This document shows, in pieces, positions 1 to 7,236 of a DNA stretch of 45,178 bases; position 1 is the stretch's first letter, and every line of letters begins with the position of its first letter. The stretch is from an uncultured Bacteroidales bacterium (GTDB lineage: Bacteria; Bacteroidota; Bacteroidia; Bacteroidales; UBA932), in NCBI GenBank assembly GCA_900546395.1, contig URDD01000012.1, forward strand, positions 1-45,178. Reading direction: 5' to 3'. A program made the translations under genes and the position numbers. Below the pieces are notes generated by a model. The model made no database searches and was not told the DNA's origin. It saw only the letters and a list, made by a program, of their open reading frames with translations.

Positions 1-17
1 TCCCGTTTGTTAAATCT

Positions 18-58
18 AAATCGCGTAAGTTATTGAAATCAGATAACTTACGCGATTT
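18..58 (-). terminator. 16-bp hairpin downstream of tRNA-Gln
   Basis: Perfect inverted repeat: the arm at 18-33 pairs with the arm at 43-58 around a 9-nt loop. It lies 3 nt past the 3' end of the leftward tRNA-Gln, so it probably ends or helps process that transcript. The following run is only weakly T-rich on the minus strand, so intrinsic termination is inferred rather than obvious. Confidence 0.55.
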
Positions 59-61
59 GCG

Positions 62-132
62 TTGAGATACCAGGATTCGAACCTGGACAGACAGAACCAA
101 AATCTGTAGTGCTACCATTACACCATATCTCA
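62..132 (-). tRNA. tRNA-Gln (anticodon TTG)
   Basis: A complete cloverleaf is readable on the minus strand. The 7-bp acceptor stem is TGAGATA (132-126) paired with TATCTCA (69-63), with discriminator A at 62. The T-arm contains GGTTCGAATCC. The anticodon loop is TTTTGGT, which places TTG at positions 34-36 and so reads CAA glutamine codons. CCA is not encoded. The length of 71 nt is normal for this isoacceptor. Confidence 0.95.
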
Positions 133-133
133 A

Positions 134-275
134 TATTTTGACCCCTCCCGTCCCCTTTATAGGGGAGGTGGCGACCTTTTCACCTTTCCGACTTTCTTGC
201 GAAAGTCCCGGTCCGGTCGCGGCATCTGATGATGCCCTGTTATTTTGACTCCTCCCGTCCCCTTTGCAGGGGAGG
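134..275. repeat. Intergenic hairpin cluster with a duplicated 35-nt palindromic repeat
   Basis: Two 35-nt copies (134-168 and 241-275) differ at three positions. Each contains a palindrome of the form CCTCCC...CCCCTTTNNAGGGGAGG. Between them are two perfect small hairpins: GACTTTC/GAAAGTC at 190-207 and GGCATC/GATGCC at 221-236. The whole 142-nt stretch is a chain of four stem-loops between the YqaA-like gene and tRNA-Gln. C-rich/G-rich palindromes of this kind recur between genes in Bacteroidales genomes. No coding capacity was seen. Confidence 0.7.
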
Positions 276-289
276 AATTATTGCGGCTG

Positions 290-297
290 CAAATATA
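290..297 (-). promoter_or_regulatory. Possible leftward TAnnTTTG promoter toward tRNA-Gln
   Basis: The minus strand reads TATATTTG here, about 160 nt before tRNA-Gln and just after the YqaA-like stop codon. It is the only such element upstream of the tRNA, but the distance is long and no clear -33 TTG was found, so this is tentative. Confidence 0.3.
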
Positions 298-321
298 TTA
301 CTAATTTTGCTTTTCTGCAAA

Positions 322-759
322 TCAGAAAAGTCCGTATATCAGATTCCAGACTAAAAACCGCAAGAATTTTCCTATGAGCATCAGTATGATTGTCCCTGCA
401 GGTCTGGTCTTATAGAATCCGAGAGCTATTGCAACTACATCTCCCACGACAGGAACCCAGCAGATCAGGGCAAGCCAGATTCCGTATTTGTCAATCCTGC
501 GTTTCTGTTTTTCCAGTGTCTCAGGCTTGACTTTGAACCATTTTTCAATCCATTCCCATTTCCCGATCCATCCTATCCAGTATGTGAAGACACTTCCAAG
601 CCAGTTGCCCAATGTGCCTACTGCCAGACATCCGACAGGGTCCTTTGTTACTGCCAGAATAGCCAGGTACAGGGCATCTGAACTGAAAGGGAAAATGGTG
701 GCTGCCAGGAATGTTCCCAGAAATAGTCCGATGAGTCCGAGATTTTCAAGTCCGAACAT
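322..759 (-). CDS. YqaA/DedA-type (SNARE-associated) inner-membrane protein
   Basis: Small hydrophobic protein of about 145 residues that resembles the YqaA branch of the DedA/VTT superfamily. The N-terminal stretch LGLFLGTF..ATIFPFSSDA matches the re-entrant motif in which a P-F-[PS]-S-[ED] pattern follows the first hydrophobic segment. A second hydrophobic pair follows a basic linker rich in Lys and Arg. DedA relatives act in membrane lipid homeostasis, including undecaprenyl-phosphate or phospholipid translocation, but the substrate of the YqaA branch is not known. Two starts are possible: GTG at 768 or ATG at 759. I chose the ATG because the family normally begins shortly before the G-L-F-L motif. 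It is the last gene of a minus-strand run, 28 nt after tadA. Confidence 0.8.
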   Translation of the reverse strand: MFGLENLGLIGLFLGTFLAATIFPFSSDALYLAILAVTKDPVGCLAVGTLGNWLGSVFTYWIGWIGKWEWIEKWFKVKPETLEKQKRRIDKYGIWLALICWVPVVGDVVAIALGFYKTRPAGTIILMLIGKFLRFLVWNLIYGLF

Positions 760-787
760 TTGAATCACTTTTTAAGAAAACAGCTTC

Positions 788-1225
788 TTATTGTCTCTTG
801 TTCCTAAAAAAATCACTTACCATACTGCCGCATTCGTCAGCAAGAATCCCGCTGCATACCTCTGTTTTAGGGTGCAGCAGAGACGGTGAGAAAAGCGAAC
901 AGCCCCGTTTCGGGTCGGATGCTCCATAGACAATCCTGCTTATCTGTGACCAGGCTAAGGCTCCTGCGCACATGGGACATGGTTCCACAGTTACATATAA
1001 GGTGCATCCGCTGAGATATTTGCCTCCGAGAGCCTCTGTCGCCGCAGTGATTGCTATCATTTCCGCGTGCGCTGTCGGATCGTTCAGCCTTTCAGTCATA
1101 TTGTGCCCCTTGGCTATGATGCGTCCGTTACATACTATCACCGCTCCGACCGGAACTTCGTCTTCTTCAGCTGCAGCTGACGCTTCCCGGAGAGCTTCAT
1201 TCATATATTTCTCGTCTTGGGTCAT
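788..1225 (-). CDS. tadA: tRNA-specific adenosine deaminase TadA
   Basis: 145-residue zinc-dependent deaminase that converts adenosine 34 to inosine in the wobble position of tRNA-Arg(ACG). The catalytic signatures are intact: H53-A54-E55 (zinc ligand and proton shuttle) and P82-C83-P84-M85-C86 (two cysteine zinc ligands), in the order and spacing of the cytidine/adenosine deaminase fold. Its length matches bacterial TadA (about 150-165). The dCMP deaminase at 14501 shares the fold but has different surroundings and the SPCLEC form of the motif. The gene lies between the pseudouridine synthase (44-nt gap) and the YqaA-like gene, so two of the three genes in this probable transcript act in RNA modification. 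Confidence 0.93.
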   Translation of the reverse strand: MTQDEKYMNEALREASAAAEEDEVPVGAVIVCNGRIIAKGHNMTERLNDPTAHAEMIAITAATEALGGKYLSGCTLYVTVEPCPMCAGALAWSQISRIVYGASDPKRGCSLFSPSLLHPKTEVCSGILADECGSMVSDFFRNKRQ

Positions 1226-1269
1226 TCTTAAAAGCGATTTTTAGTCATATTTTTCAGTGCAGCCTTATG

Positions 1270-2202
1270 TTACCGTACTATCTGGTCCGGTGTTTCCATA
1301 TCTTCTTTCATTACAGATTTGAACACATTCGGAAGACCTGTGTCGAAAGAAAGTACTTTGCCTGTTGCAGGGTGTCTGAAAGTTATGCTCCTTGCATGCA
1401 GGGCCAGTCTGCCTGCCGGGTTGTCAGATGCACCATACCTTCTGTCTCCCGTTACCGGACACCCGAGCAGTGATGCATGAACCCTTATCTGGTGCTTGCG
1501 TCCTGTCTCCAGCTCAAATTCAGCAAGACTGAAATGTTTTCCGGATTCAAGTACATTATAGTGTGTTACAGCTTTTTTCCCTCCGTTATCTACTGGTGAT
1601 GATGACACCTTGAGACTTTTTGGATTTTCTGTAAGCCATGAAGTTATAGTTCCTCTTTTTTCTGCTGGATGACCTTCCAGAATGGCTGCATATTTCCTGC
1701 TTATAATACTGTCGTTCCAGTTCTCCTGCATCTTTTCTTTTGTCCTCTGGTCCTTTGCGAAAATGACCAGTCCTGATGTCTCTCTGTCTATTCTGTGAAC
1801 GATAAATATGCGTGAGTCGCGGCCGTACATACGTTTTACATAGTCAAATAGCAATGAATATGCAGTAACGTCGCCTGGAGCCCCTGAGGACATTGTAAGC
1901 AGTCCGCTTCTTTTATCTACTACTATAAGGTATTCGTCTTCATACACTATATTGACGCGGGTGTCTTTTTCTCCTCTGCGCTTTTTTACCATTACTCCCT
2001 TATCAAGTATTTCAAGCCTGTCCCCGCGTTTGAGGTTATAGTCAAAGGCTGAAATATTCTGCCCGTTTACCTGTATCTGTCCGTGAGAAAGATAAGCCTT
2101 TACTGATGTCCGGCTCTGTCCTTTGCAAATCTCAATAAGGTACTGGAGCAACTGTATTTCTTTGTCAACTTTGAATGTCCTTCCTGTGTTTCTTGATTTC
2201 AT
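1270..2202 (-). CDS. RluA-family pseudouridine synthase with N-terminal S4 domain
   Basis: 310-residue enzyme that isomerises uridine to pseudouridine in rRNA or tRNA. Residues about 16-75 form an S4 RNA-binding domain (K-A-Y-L-S-H-G-Q-I-Q-V-N-G). The catalytic domain follows, with the motif H136-R-I-D139-R-E-T-S-G whose Asp139 is the expected nucleophile, and GRKHQIRVH at 234-242, typical of the family. The sequence does not decide which RluA/RluC/RluD subgroup or target site it has. It is the first gene of the rlu-tadA-yqaA run, transcribed from the divergent promoter region shared with gmd. Confidence 0.9.
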   Translation of the reverse strand: MKSRNTGRTFKVDKEIQLLQYLIEICKGQSRTSVKAYLSHGQIQVNGQNISAFDYNLKRGDRLEILDKGVMVKKRRGEKDTRVNIVYEDEYLIVVDKRSGLLTMSSGAPGDVTAYSLLFDYVKRMYGRDSRIFIVHRIDRETSGLVIFAKDQRTKEKMQENWNDSIISRKYAAILEGHPAEKRGTITSWLTENPKSLKVSSSPVDNGGKKAVTHYNVLESGKHFSLAEFELETGRKHQIRVHASLLGCPVTGDRRYGASDNPAGRLALHARSITFRHPATGKVLSFDTGLPNVFKSVMKEDMETPDQIVR

Positions 2203-2221
2203 TGCTTTAAATTTGATTTTG

Positions 2222-2229
2222 CAAAATTA
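2222..2229 (-). promoter_or_regulatory. Promoter -7 element for the RluA-family gene
   Basis: TAATTTTG on the minus strand, 20 nt before the ATG at 2202. It fits the Bacteroidetes TAnnTTTG consensus. No clear -33 TTG is present. Confidence 0.65.
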
Positions 2230-2272
2230 GTAATTTTACAGCCATTAACTGCGAAATAATTAAAACAGTGCG

Positions 2273-2280
2273 TATCTTTG
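2273..2280 (+). promoter_or_regulatory. Promoter -7 element for gmd-fcl
   Basis: TATCTTTG, 36 nt before the gmd ATG at 2317. It faces the rlu promoter about 45 nt away, so both transcripts leave from one short divergent region. Confidence 0.7.
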
Positions 2281-2316
2281 AGTTTAATTTCAAAGATACG
2301 GTATAAACAATCTAAT

Positions 2317-3393
2317 ATGGGCAAACGGGCTTTGATAACAGGCATAACGGGGCAGGATGGCTCCTATTTGGCCGAGTTTCTTATAGATAAAGGATATGAA
2401 GTGCACGGTATTCTGAGGCGCAGCTCTTCATTCAATACAAGTCGTATAGAGCATCTGTACCTGGATGAGTGGGTGAGAGATATGAAGAAATCCCGCCTGG
2501 TCAACCTGCATTGGGGGGATATGACAGACAGCAGCTCCTTGATACGTATCATCCAGACAGTGCAGCCGGACGAGATATACAATCTGGCTGCTCAGAGTCA
2601 TGTGAAAGTGAGTTTTGACGTACCTGAATATACGGCTGAAACAGATGCTGTCGGTACTTTGAGACTGCTTGAGGCTGTGAGAATCCTCGGTCTTGAGCAT
2701 AAGACCAGAATTTATCAGGCCTCTACTTCGGAACTGTTCGGGCAGGTACAGGAAGTCCCTCAGAAAGAGACAACTCCGTTTTATCCTCGTTCACCGTACG
2801 GAGTCGCCAAAATGTACGGATTCTGGATTACAAAGAATTACAGGGAAAGCTACGGGATGTTTGCCGTTAACGGAATACTGTTCAACCACGAGTCAGAGCG
2901 CCGTGGAGAGACATTTGTGACCAGAAAAATCACATTGGCCGCTGCCAGGATAGCAAACGGATTGCAGGACAAACTTTATCTTGGCAATCTGAATGCCAGG
3001 AGAGACTGGGGTTATGCTCCTGATTATGTGGAATGTATGTGGCTCATGCTCCAGAATGAGACCCCTGATGACTTCGTCATAGCTACCGGAGAGTACCATA
3101 CAGTAAGAGAGTTCTGCACCCTTTCTTTCAAGTATGCCGGAATTGACTTGAGATGGGAAGGAGAAGGTGTCAATGAAAAAGGTATAGATGAGGCTACAGG
3201 ACGTATTCTTGTGGAAGTAGATCCAAAGTATTTCAGACCTGCCGAGGTAGAGCAGCTTTTAGGTGACCCTACAAAGGCAAAGACCCTTCTCGGGTGGAAT
3301 CCGCGCCGCACTTCATTTGAAGATCTGGTGCGTATAATGACTGAAAACGACTTGAAGATAATAAGTTCGGAAAATGGCTCAGATATTGGATAA
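2317..3393 (+). CDS. gmd: GDP-mannose 4,6-dehydratase
   Basis: 358-residue extended short-chain dehydrogenase that converts GDP-D-mannose to GDP-4-keto-6-deoxy-D-mannose, the first step to GDP-L-fucose. The NADP-binding glycine motif GITGQDG lies at residues 9-15. Catalytic residues are visible as T137, E139 and Y161-x3-K165, and the strongly conserved stretch NHESERRGETFVTRKIT follows. The start at 2317 (MGKRALITG) is preferred to upstream in-frame codons because those fall on the promoter element at 2273-2280. Fcl follows with an overlap of 20 nt, so the two enzymes are translationally coupled. Confidence 0.96.
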   Translation: MGKRALITGITGQDGSYLAEFLIDKGYEVHGILRRSSSFNTSRIEHLYLDEWVRDMKKSRLVNLHWGDMTDSSSLIRIIQTVQPDEIYNLAAQSHVKVSFDVPEYTAETDAVGTLRLLEAVRILGLEHKTRIYQASTSELFGQVQEVPQKETTPFYPRSPYGVAKMYGFWITKNYRESYGMFAVNGILFNHESERRGETFVTRKITLAAARIANGLQDKLYLGNLNARRDWGYAPDYVECMWLMLQNETPDDFVIATGEYHTVREFCTLSFKYAGIDLRWEGEGVNEKGIDEATGRILVEVDPKYFRPAEVEQLLGDPTKAKTLLGWNPRRTSFEDLVRIMTENDLKIISSENGSDIG

Positions 3394-4465
3394 AAATTCG
3401 AAAATTTATGTTGCCGGTCATCGCGGTCTGGTAGGGTCGGCTATCTGGAAAAATTTGGAATCGAAAGGTTATCAGCATCTTGTAGGCAGAACCCATGCTG
3501 AGCTTGACCTCCTGGACGGGGCGGCAGTGAAGGATTTTTTTGACAGAGAAAAGCCGGATGCCGTTATCCTTGCGGCTGCTCATGTGGGAGGAATTATGGC
3601 AAACAGCCTTTATCGGGCTGACTTTATATGGCAGAACCTTCAGATTCAGCAGAATGTGATAGGAGAGAGTTTCCGTCACGGAGTAAGGAAACTTGTGTTT
3701 CTCGGAAGTACATGTATTTATCCCAAGGAGGCGCCACAGCCTATGAAAGAGGAAGTATTGCTTACTTCGCCTCTCGAATATACAAACGAGCCGTATGCCA
3801 TTGCGAAAATTGCCGGTCTCAAGATGTGCGAGAGTTTCAACCTTCAGTATGGAACGGATTATATCGCAGTGATGCCTACAAATCTTTATGGTCCTAATGA
3901 CAATTTCCATCTTGAAAACAGCCATGTGCTTCCTGCAATGATGAGGAAGCTGCATCTTGCCGAGGCTCTTCGTACCGGTGATTGGGATGCTGTCAGAAAG
4001 GATTTTGGTAAAAGGCCGGTAGCAGGAGTAGGAGGTGATGCTCCGGAGAGTGATATAGTGGCAGTTCTGGGAAAATACGGTATTTATTCTGACCATGTCG
4101 GCCTGTGGGGTACAGGAAAACCGTTGAGAGAGTTCCTTTGGAGTGAGGAAATGGCTGACGCCACAGTCTTTGTAATGGAGAATGTGTCATTCAGCGATAC
4201 CTGTAAACCTGGTGAAAAGGAAATAAGGAACTGCCATATAAATATCGGTACCGGAAAGGAAATATCCATAGAAGGTCTTTCCCGAATCATCAGGGAAACA
4301 GTCGGTTATAAAGGAGAAATCCGTTTTGATGCATCAAAGCCTGACGGCACAATGAGGAAGTTGACTGATGTTTCCAAACTGCACTCATTGGGATGGCATC
4401 ACAAGATTGAATTGCCGGAAGGTGTCGGACGCTTGTACAAATGGTATCTTGATTCTGTTTTATAG
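3374..4465 (+). CDS. fcl: GDP-L-fucose synthase
   Basis: 363-residue NADPH-dependent epimerase/reductase that turns GDP-4-keto-6-deoxymannose into GDP-L-fucose. The nucleotide-binding motif is G15-H-R-G18-L-V-G21. Catalytic candidates are S112 and C114 in GSTCIYP, Y141-x3-K145 (YAIAK) and H184. Compared with enteric WcaG (about 321 residues) there is an insertion at roughly 200-240, as seen in other Bacteroidetes versions. The ATG at 3374 lies inside gmd. The next recognisable family landmark starts only about 10 residues later, so this start is credible. No glycosyltransferase or capsule genes adjoin the pair, so the product probably serves surface polysaccharides or glycoproteins encoded elsewhere. 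Confidence 0.95.
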   Translation: MAQILDKNSKIYVAGHRGLVGSAIWKNLESKGYQHLVGRTHAELDLLDGAAVKDFFDREKPDAVILAAAHVGGIMANSLYRADFIWQNLQIQQNVIGESFRHGVRKLVFLGSTCIYPKEAPQPMKEEVLLTSPLEYTNEPYAIAKIAGLKMCESFNLQYGTDYIAVMPTNLYGPNDNFHLENSHVLPAMMRKLHLAEALRTGDWDAVRKDFGKRPVAGVGGDAPESDIVAVLGKYGIYSDHVGLWGTGKPLREFLWSEEMADATVFVMENVSFSDTCKPGEKEIRNCHINIGTGKEISIEGLSRIIRETVGYKGEIRFDASKPDGTMRKLTDVSKLHSLGWHHKIELPEGVGRLYKWYLDSVL

Positions 4466-4498
4466 CACCGGTTTTTTCCGAATGTGAATCAGTGAGTG

Positions 4499-5002
4499 TC
4501 AGTCTTTATACCACTCCTTGTATGTAAGATAGCGCGCGGCATTGTCGTGCGCCATTTTTTTGATTGCATCTGAGCCTTCCTTGACTTTTCTGGCCGGTAT
4601 TCCGGCATATATTCCGGGTTCAAGTACGGAATTGGAAAGTACTACAGCTCCGGCTGCTATGATAGTCCCGTCCGGGACAATGGCATTGTCCATGACTACG
4701 GCTCCCATTCCCACAAGTACGTCGTTGCCTATTTTCGCACCGTGTACGACTGCGTTGTGCCCGACAGATACATATTCACCGAGTATGGTTTCAGAGCAGT
4801 CCAGGGTAGAGTGCAATACTGCCCCGTCCTGAATGTTGCAATTGTTTCCTATTCGGATTGCTCCTACATCGCCTCTTAATACAGCTCCATACCAGATGCT
4901 GCAGTTGTCCCCTATGAAGACTTCTCCTACAAGTGTGGCATTTTCCGCTACAAAAGTATCTTTACCGGTCTGTGGCGTGTTGCCGTTCAATTCTTTTATC
5001 AT
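4499..5002 (-). CDS. Gamma-carbonic-anhydrase-like hexapeptide-repeat protein (YrdA/PaaY type)
   Basis: 167-residue left-handed beta-helix protein. Repeats of the [LIV]-G-x4 type run through most of the chain (VGEVFIGDNCSIWYGAVLRGD, IGNNCNIQDGAVLHS, VSVGHNAVVHGAKIGNDVLVGMGAVV). The zinc-type histidines lie in VLHST, VGHNAVVHG. It belongs to the YrdA/gamma-CA group, whose members may be carbonic anhydrases but are often of unknown function. The ATG at 5002 is preceded by a strong Shine-Dalgarno GGAGG (5009-5013), which is rare in this window. An in-frame ATG at 5143 lies on the promoter and is rejected. The gene is convergent with fcl (33-nt gap). Confidence 0.88.
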   Translation of the reverse strand: MIKELNGNTPQTGKDTFVAENATLVGEVFIGDNCSIWYGAVLRGDVGAIRIGNNCNIQDGAVLHSTLDCSETILGEYVSVGHNAVVHGAKIGNDVLVGMGAVVMDNAIVPDGTIIAAGAVVLSNSVLEPGIYAGIPARKVKEGSDAIKKMAHDNAARYLTYKEWYKD

Positions 5003-5112
5003 ATCAATCCTCCGTTGTGCCGAAATCCCGTTGCGTCCTGTCCTGGACTTATGGACTTGAACTGTGACAGGAATTTTTATTTCCAGACACAGTTTATCTC
5101 TTTGGCATGAGA

Positions 5113-5143
5113 CAAAAGTAGATATATTATAGACTAACTCCAA
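5113..5143 (-). promoter_or_regulatory. Promoter of the gamma-CA-like gene
   Basis: The minus strand has TACTTTTG (5120-5113) with TTG 20 nt upstream (5143-5141). The predicted leader is about 105 nt and ends in a GGAGG ribosome-binding site. Confidence 0.7.
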
Positions 5144-5188
5144 TACTTTTCCGCAAGTAAAGGGTAGAGTAAGTGCATCTCCTGGGAC

Positions 5189-5288
5189 GGTTGGTACCGC
5201 AGAGCCCCTGTTTCCGTACCGAGTCGCAGTTTTTCATGGGTTGGTACCGAAAAAGGGGCTTTTCCGTACCAAAGTCAACTTTTTTCAG
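5189..5288. repeat. Two 50-nt tandem units with GGTACC-type inverted repeats
   Basis: Units 5189-5238 and 5239-5288 both start with GGTTGGTACCG and carry TTTCCGTACC or TTTTCCGTACC about 30 nt later, so each can form a stem-loop (GGTACCGAAAA pairs with TTTTCCGTACC with one mismatch). The stretches between differ (GCCCC in one unit, GGGGC in the other). They lie between the guaA terminator and the gamma-CA promoter. No gene was seen. Confidence 0.65.
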
Positions 5289-5324
5289 GGACAGGCTACA
5301 ATCGGAGGCAATAAAATCAGGAAA

Positions 5325-5369
5325 GTAAAAACAAGAAAAGCTGCATCAAAACGAATATTCTGACGCAGC
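5325..5369 (-). terminator. Probable guaA terminator
   Basis: On the minus strand GCTGCGTCA (5369-5361) pairs with TGATGCAGC (5348-5340), one G-T wobble, followed by TTTTCTTGTTTTT. It lies about 145 nt past the guaA stop codon and is the best rho-independent terminator in the gap. Confidence 0.6.
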
Positions 5370-5380
5370 CTTGTATGATA

Positions 5381-5535
5381 TTGCACGGCAACTATAGAAT
5401 GGGAACCCTGCCATGGTCTTAACAAGTCACAATGTGACCGGACTGTAAGTCCGTAATCCCCCATAGGGGGTGCAGGGGGGTAGGTGGTTGCACGGCAACA
5501 ATAGAATGGGAATTTTATTCCCATTCTATTGTTGC
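5381..5535. repeat. Hairpin array with direct and inverted copies of the guaA 3' end
   Basis: A 25-nt direct repeat occurs at 5381-5405 and 5488-5512 (24/25 identical, starting TTGCACGGCAAC). The last 18 nt of the second copy (5495-5512) are a perfect inverted copy of 5518-5535, which are the final codons of guaA, giving an 18-bp stem with the stop codon in its 5-nt loop. Between the direct repeats lie three abutting small palindromes: 5426-5438 (GTCACAATGTGAC), 5439-5453 (CGGACTGTAAGTCCG) and 5458-5470 (CCCCCATAGGGGG). No credible gene was found. Confidence 0.7.
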
Positions 5536-7137
5536 AGGTGGTTTCGAACTTACATCATACACTACGCGGTTGACTCCGCGCACCTTGTTTATGATATCAT
5601 TGCTGACCTTGGCCAGGAAATCGTATGGAAGACGGACCCAGTCCGCTGTCATTCCGTCTGTTGAAACAACGGCACGCAAAGCGACAGTGTTTTCATAAGT
5701 CCTTTCGTCACCCATCACTCCCACGCTGCGGACAGGAAGCAGAATGGCTCCTGCCTGCCAGATGGCATCATATAGAGTTGTTGCGACCATAGTAGGGTCA
5801 GATGCTGAGCGCACCTGTGTCGCGCCTTCACCTGCGAGAGCTTCGATAGCCATACGGTTGCCTTCCAGTCTGTATTCCTTCAGACCACTGATGAAAATGT
5901 CATCAGCCTCGCGGAGGATGGCCAGCTTTTCTTCAGTCACATCACCTAAGATTCTGATTCCGAGAGACGGTCCCGGGAAAGGATGTCTGCCTATAAGTTC
6001 TTCCTTGATTTCAAGGGCGCGTCCTACACGGCGTACTTCATCTTTGAAAAGAGATCTCAATGGCTCAACAATCTTGAGGTTCATCTTCTCAGGAAGACCG
6101 CCTACATTATGGTGAGACTTGATGGTAGATGAAGGTCCGTTTACGGAAGCGGACTCTATGACATCAGGGTAGATGGTTCCCTGCGCAAGCCAGCGCGCAT
6201 TTTCAATCTTGTGGGCATACTGGTCAAATGTCTCGATGAAAAGACGGCCTATGACTTTCCTTTTCTGCTCAGGCTCTGTCACTCCGGCGAGTTCTCTGAT
6301 GAACATCTCGGATGTATCAGCCCCGATAACATTGAGACCCATATCCTGATAAGATGCAAGTACGTCTTCGAATTCGTTTTTGCGCAACAGTCCGTTGTTT
6401 ACGAAGATACATGTAAGGTTGTGTCCGATGGCTTTGTTAAGCAGTACAGCTGCAACAGTCGAATCCACTCCTCCGCTCAGACCGAGTATCACCTTGTCGT
6501 CTCCAAGCTGTGACTTGAGCTGTGCGATGGTCGTGTCAATAAACGATGCAGGTGTCCAGTCTCCTTTGCATCCGCAGATTCCGAGGGCGAAGTTTGCAAG
6601 AATCTTGCTTCCTTCGACAGTGTGATAGACTTCCGGATGGAACTGTACGGCATAAGTCTCTTCTCCTTTGATATGGTAGGCTGCATTTTCCACATCTGCG
6701 GTAGAGGCAATCACTTCTCCTCCTTCAGGCAGGCTGGCTATGGTGTCTCCGTGTGACATCCATACCTGGGAATGAGCGGAGATTCCTTTCATCAAAGGCG
6801 AGTCAGGAACTGTTACATCCAGCATTGCCCTTCCGTATTCCCTGGCGATGGATGCATTCACATCTCCGCCGAATTTATATGCAAGATATTGGGCTCCATA
6901 GCATATTCCCAGTAGAGGAAGTTTTCCTTTTATGCCAGAGAGATCTGCCTGAGGAGCTTTTTCGTCGCGTACTGAAAAAGGACTGCCTGACAGAATCACT
7001 CCCTTGACACTTTCATCCAGTACAGGAATTTTGTTGAACGGGAAGATTTCGCAGTAAACATTCAACTCACGGAGCCTTCTTCCAATGAGTTGCGTTACTT
7101 GCGACCCGAAGTCGAGGATGATGATTTTTTCTGTCAT
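5515..7137 (-). CDS. guaA: GMP synthase (glutamine-hydrolysing)
   Basis: 540-residue enzyme that converts XMP to GMP with glutamine and ATP. The class I amidotransferase domain comes first, with C79 in GICYG and the H167/E169 pair in FHPE. The ATP-pyrophosphatase domain has the P-loop SGGVDS at 221-226. The C-terminal dimerisation domain ends in PPATIEWE, the typical terminus. The protein is longer than common GuaA proteins (about 507-525): a stretch at roughly 423-453 is extra between ADDIF and LYDAIWQA. The start at 7137 (MTEKIIILDFGSQ) is the family start. Upstream in-frame codons overlap the promoter. Confidence 0.96.
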   Translation of the reverse strand: MTEKIIILDFGSQVTQLIGRRLRELNVYCEIFPFNKIPVLDESVKGVILSGSPFSVRDEKAPQADLSGIKGKLPLLGICYGAQYLAYKFGGDVNASIAREYGRAMLDVTVPDSPLMKGISAHSQVWMSHGDTIASLPEGGEVIASTADVENAAYHIKGEETYAVQFHPEVYHTVEGSKILANFALGICGCKGDWTPASFIDTTIAQLKSQLGDDKVILGLSGGVDSTVAAVLLNKAIGHNLTCIFVNNGLLRKNEFEDVLASYQDMGLNVIGADTSEMFIRELAGVTEPEQKRKVIGRLFIETFDQYAHKIENARWLAQGTIYPDVIESASVNGPSSTIKSHHNVGGLPEKMNLKIVEPLRSLFKDEVRRVGRALEIKEELIGRHPFPGPSLGIRILGDVTEEKLAILREADDIFISGLKEYRLEGNRMAIEALAGEGATQVRSASDPTMVATTLYDAIWQAGAILLPVRSVGVMGDERTYENTVALRAVVSTDGMTADWVRLPYDFLAKVSNDIINKVRGVNRVVYDVSSKPPATIEWE

Positions 7138-7153
7138 ATCTGAAATTTTGCTG

Positions 7154-7161
7154 CAAAAATA
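7154..7161 (-). promoter_or_regulatory. Promoter -7 element for guaA
   Basis: TATTTTTG on the minus strand, 16 nt before the guaA ATG. It is divergent from the typA element at 7184-7191 in an AT-rich gap of 99 nt. Confidence 0.6.
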
Positions 7162-7183
7162 ATATAAATCTTTATTTTTTATA

Positions 7184-7191
7184 TAATTTTG
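7184..7191 (+). promoter_or_regulatory. Promoter -7 element for typA
   Basis: TAATTTTG, 45 nt before the typA ATG at 7237. No clear -33 TTG was seen. Confidence 0.6.
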
Positions 7192-7236
7192 CACCCCCAT
7201 TCGGTGCATTCGCACCTATATTTAAAGTACTTATAT

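Noticed and set aside
302..309. Forward TAATTTTG resembling a promoter
   Set aside because: It points into the 3' end of the minus-strand YqaA-like gene, with no plus-strand gene to serve before 2317.
3269..4096. 275-codon open frame antisense to gmd and fcl
   Set aside because: It is a shadow of fcl codon usage with no family match, and both sense genes are certain.
2278..4465. gmd-fcl considered as a transferred polysaccharide island
   Set aside because: The base composition and codon style look like those of the neighbours, and no mobile or glycosyltransferase genes adjoin.
5189..5288. Tandem repeat considered as a CRISPR remnant
   Set aside because: There are only two 50-nt units, the shared part is a short stem arm and no spacer-repeat alternation exists.
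5285..5524. 79-codon open frame on the minus strand after guaA
   Set aside because: It runs across the terminator, palindromes and direct repeats, has no recognisable domain and is Cys/Pro-rich by chance.
7138..7236. In-frame N-terminal extensions for guaA and typA
   Set aside because: They overlap the divergent promoter elements, and the family start motifs begin at 7137 and 7237.
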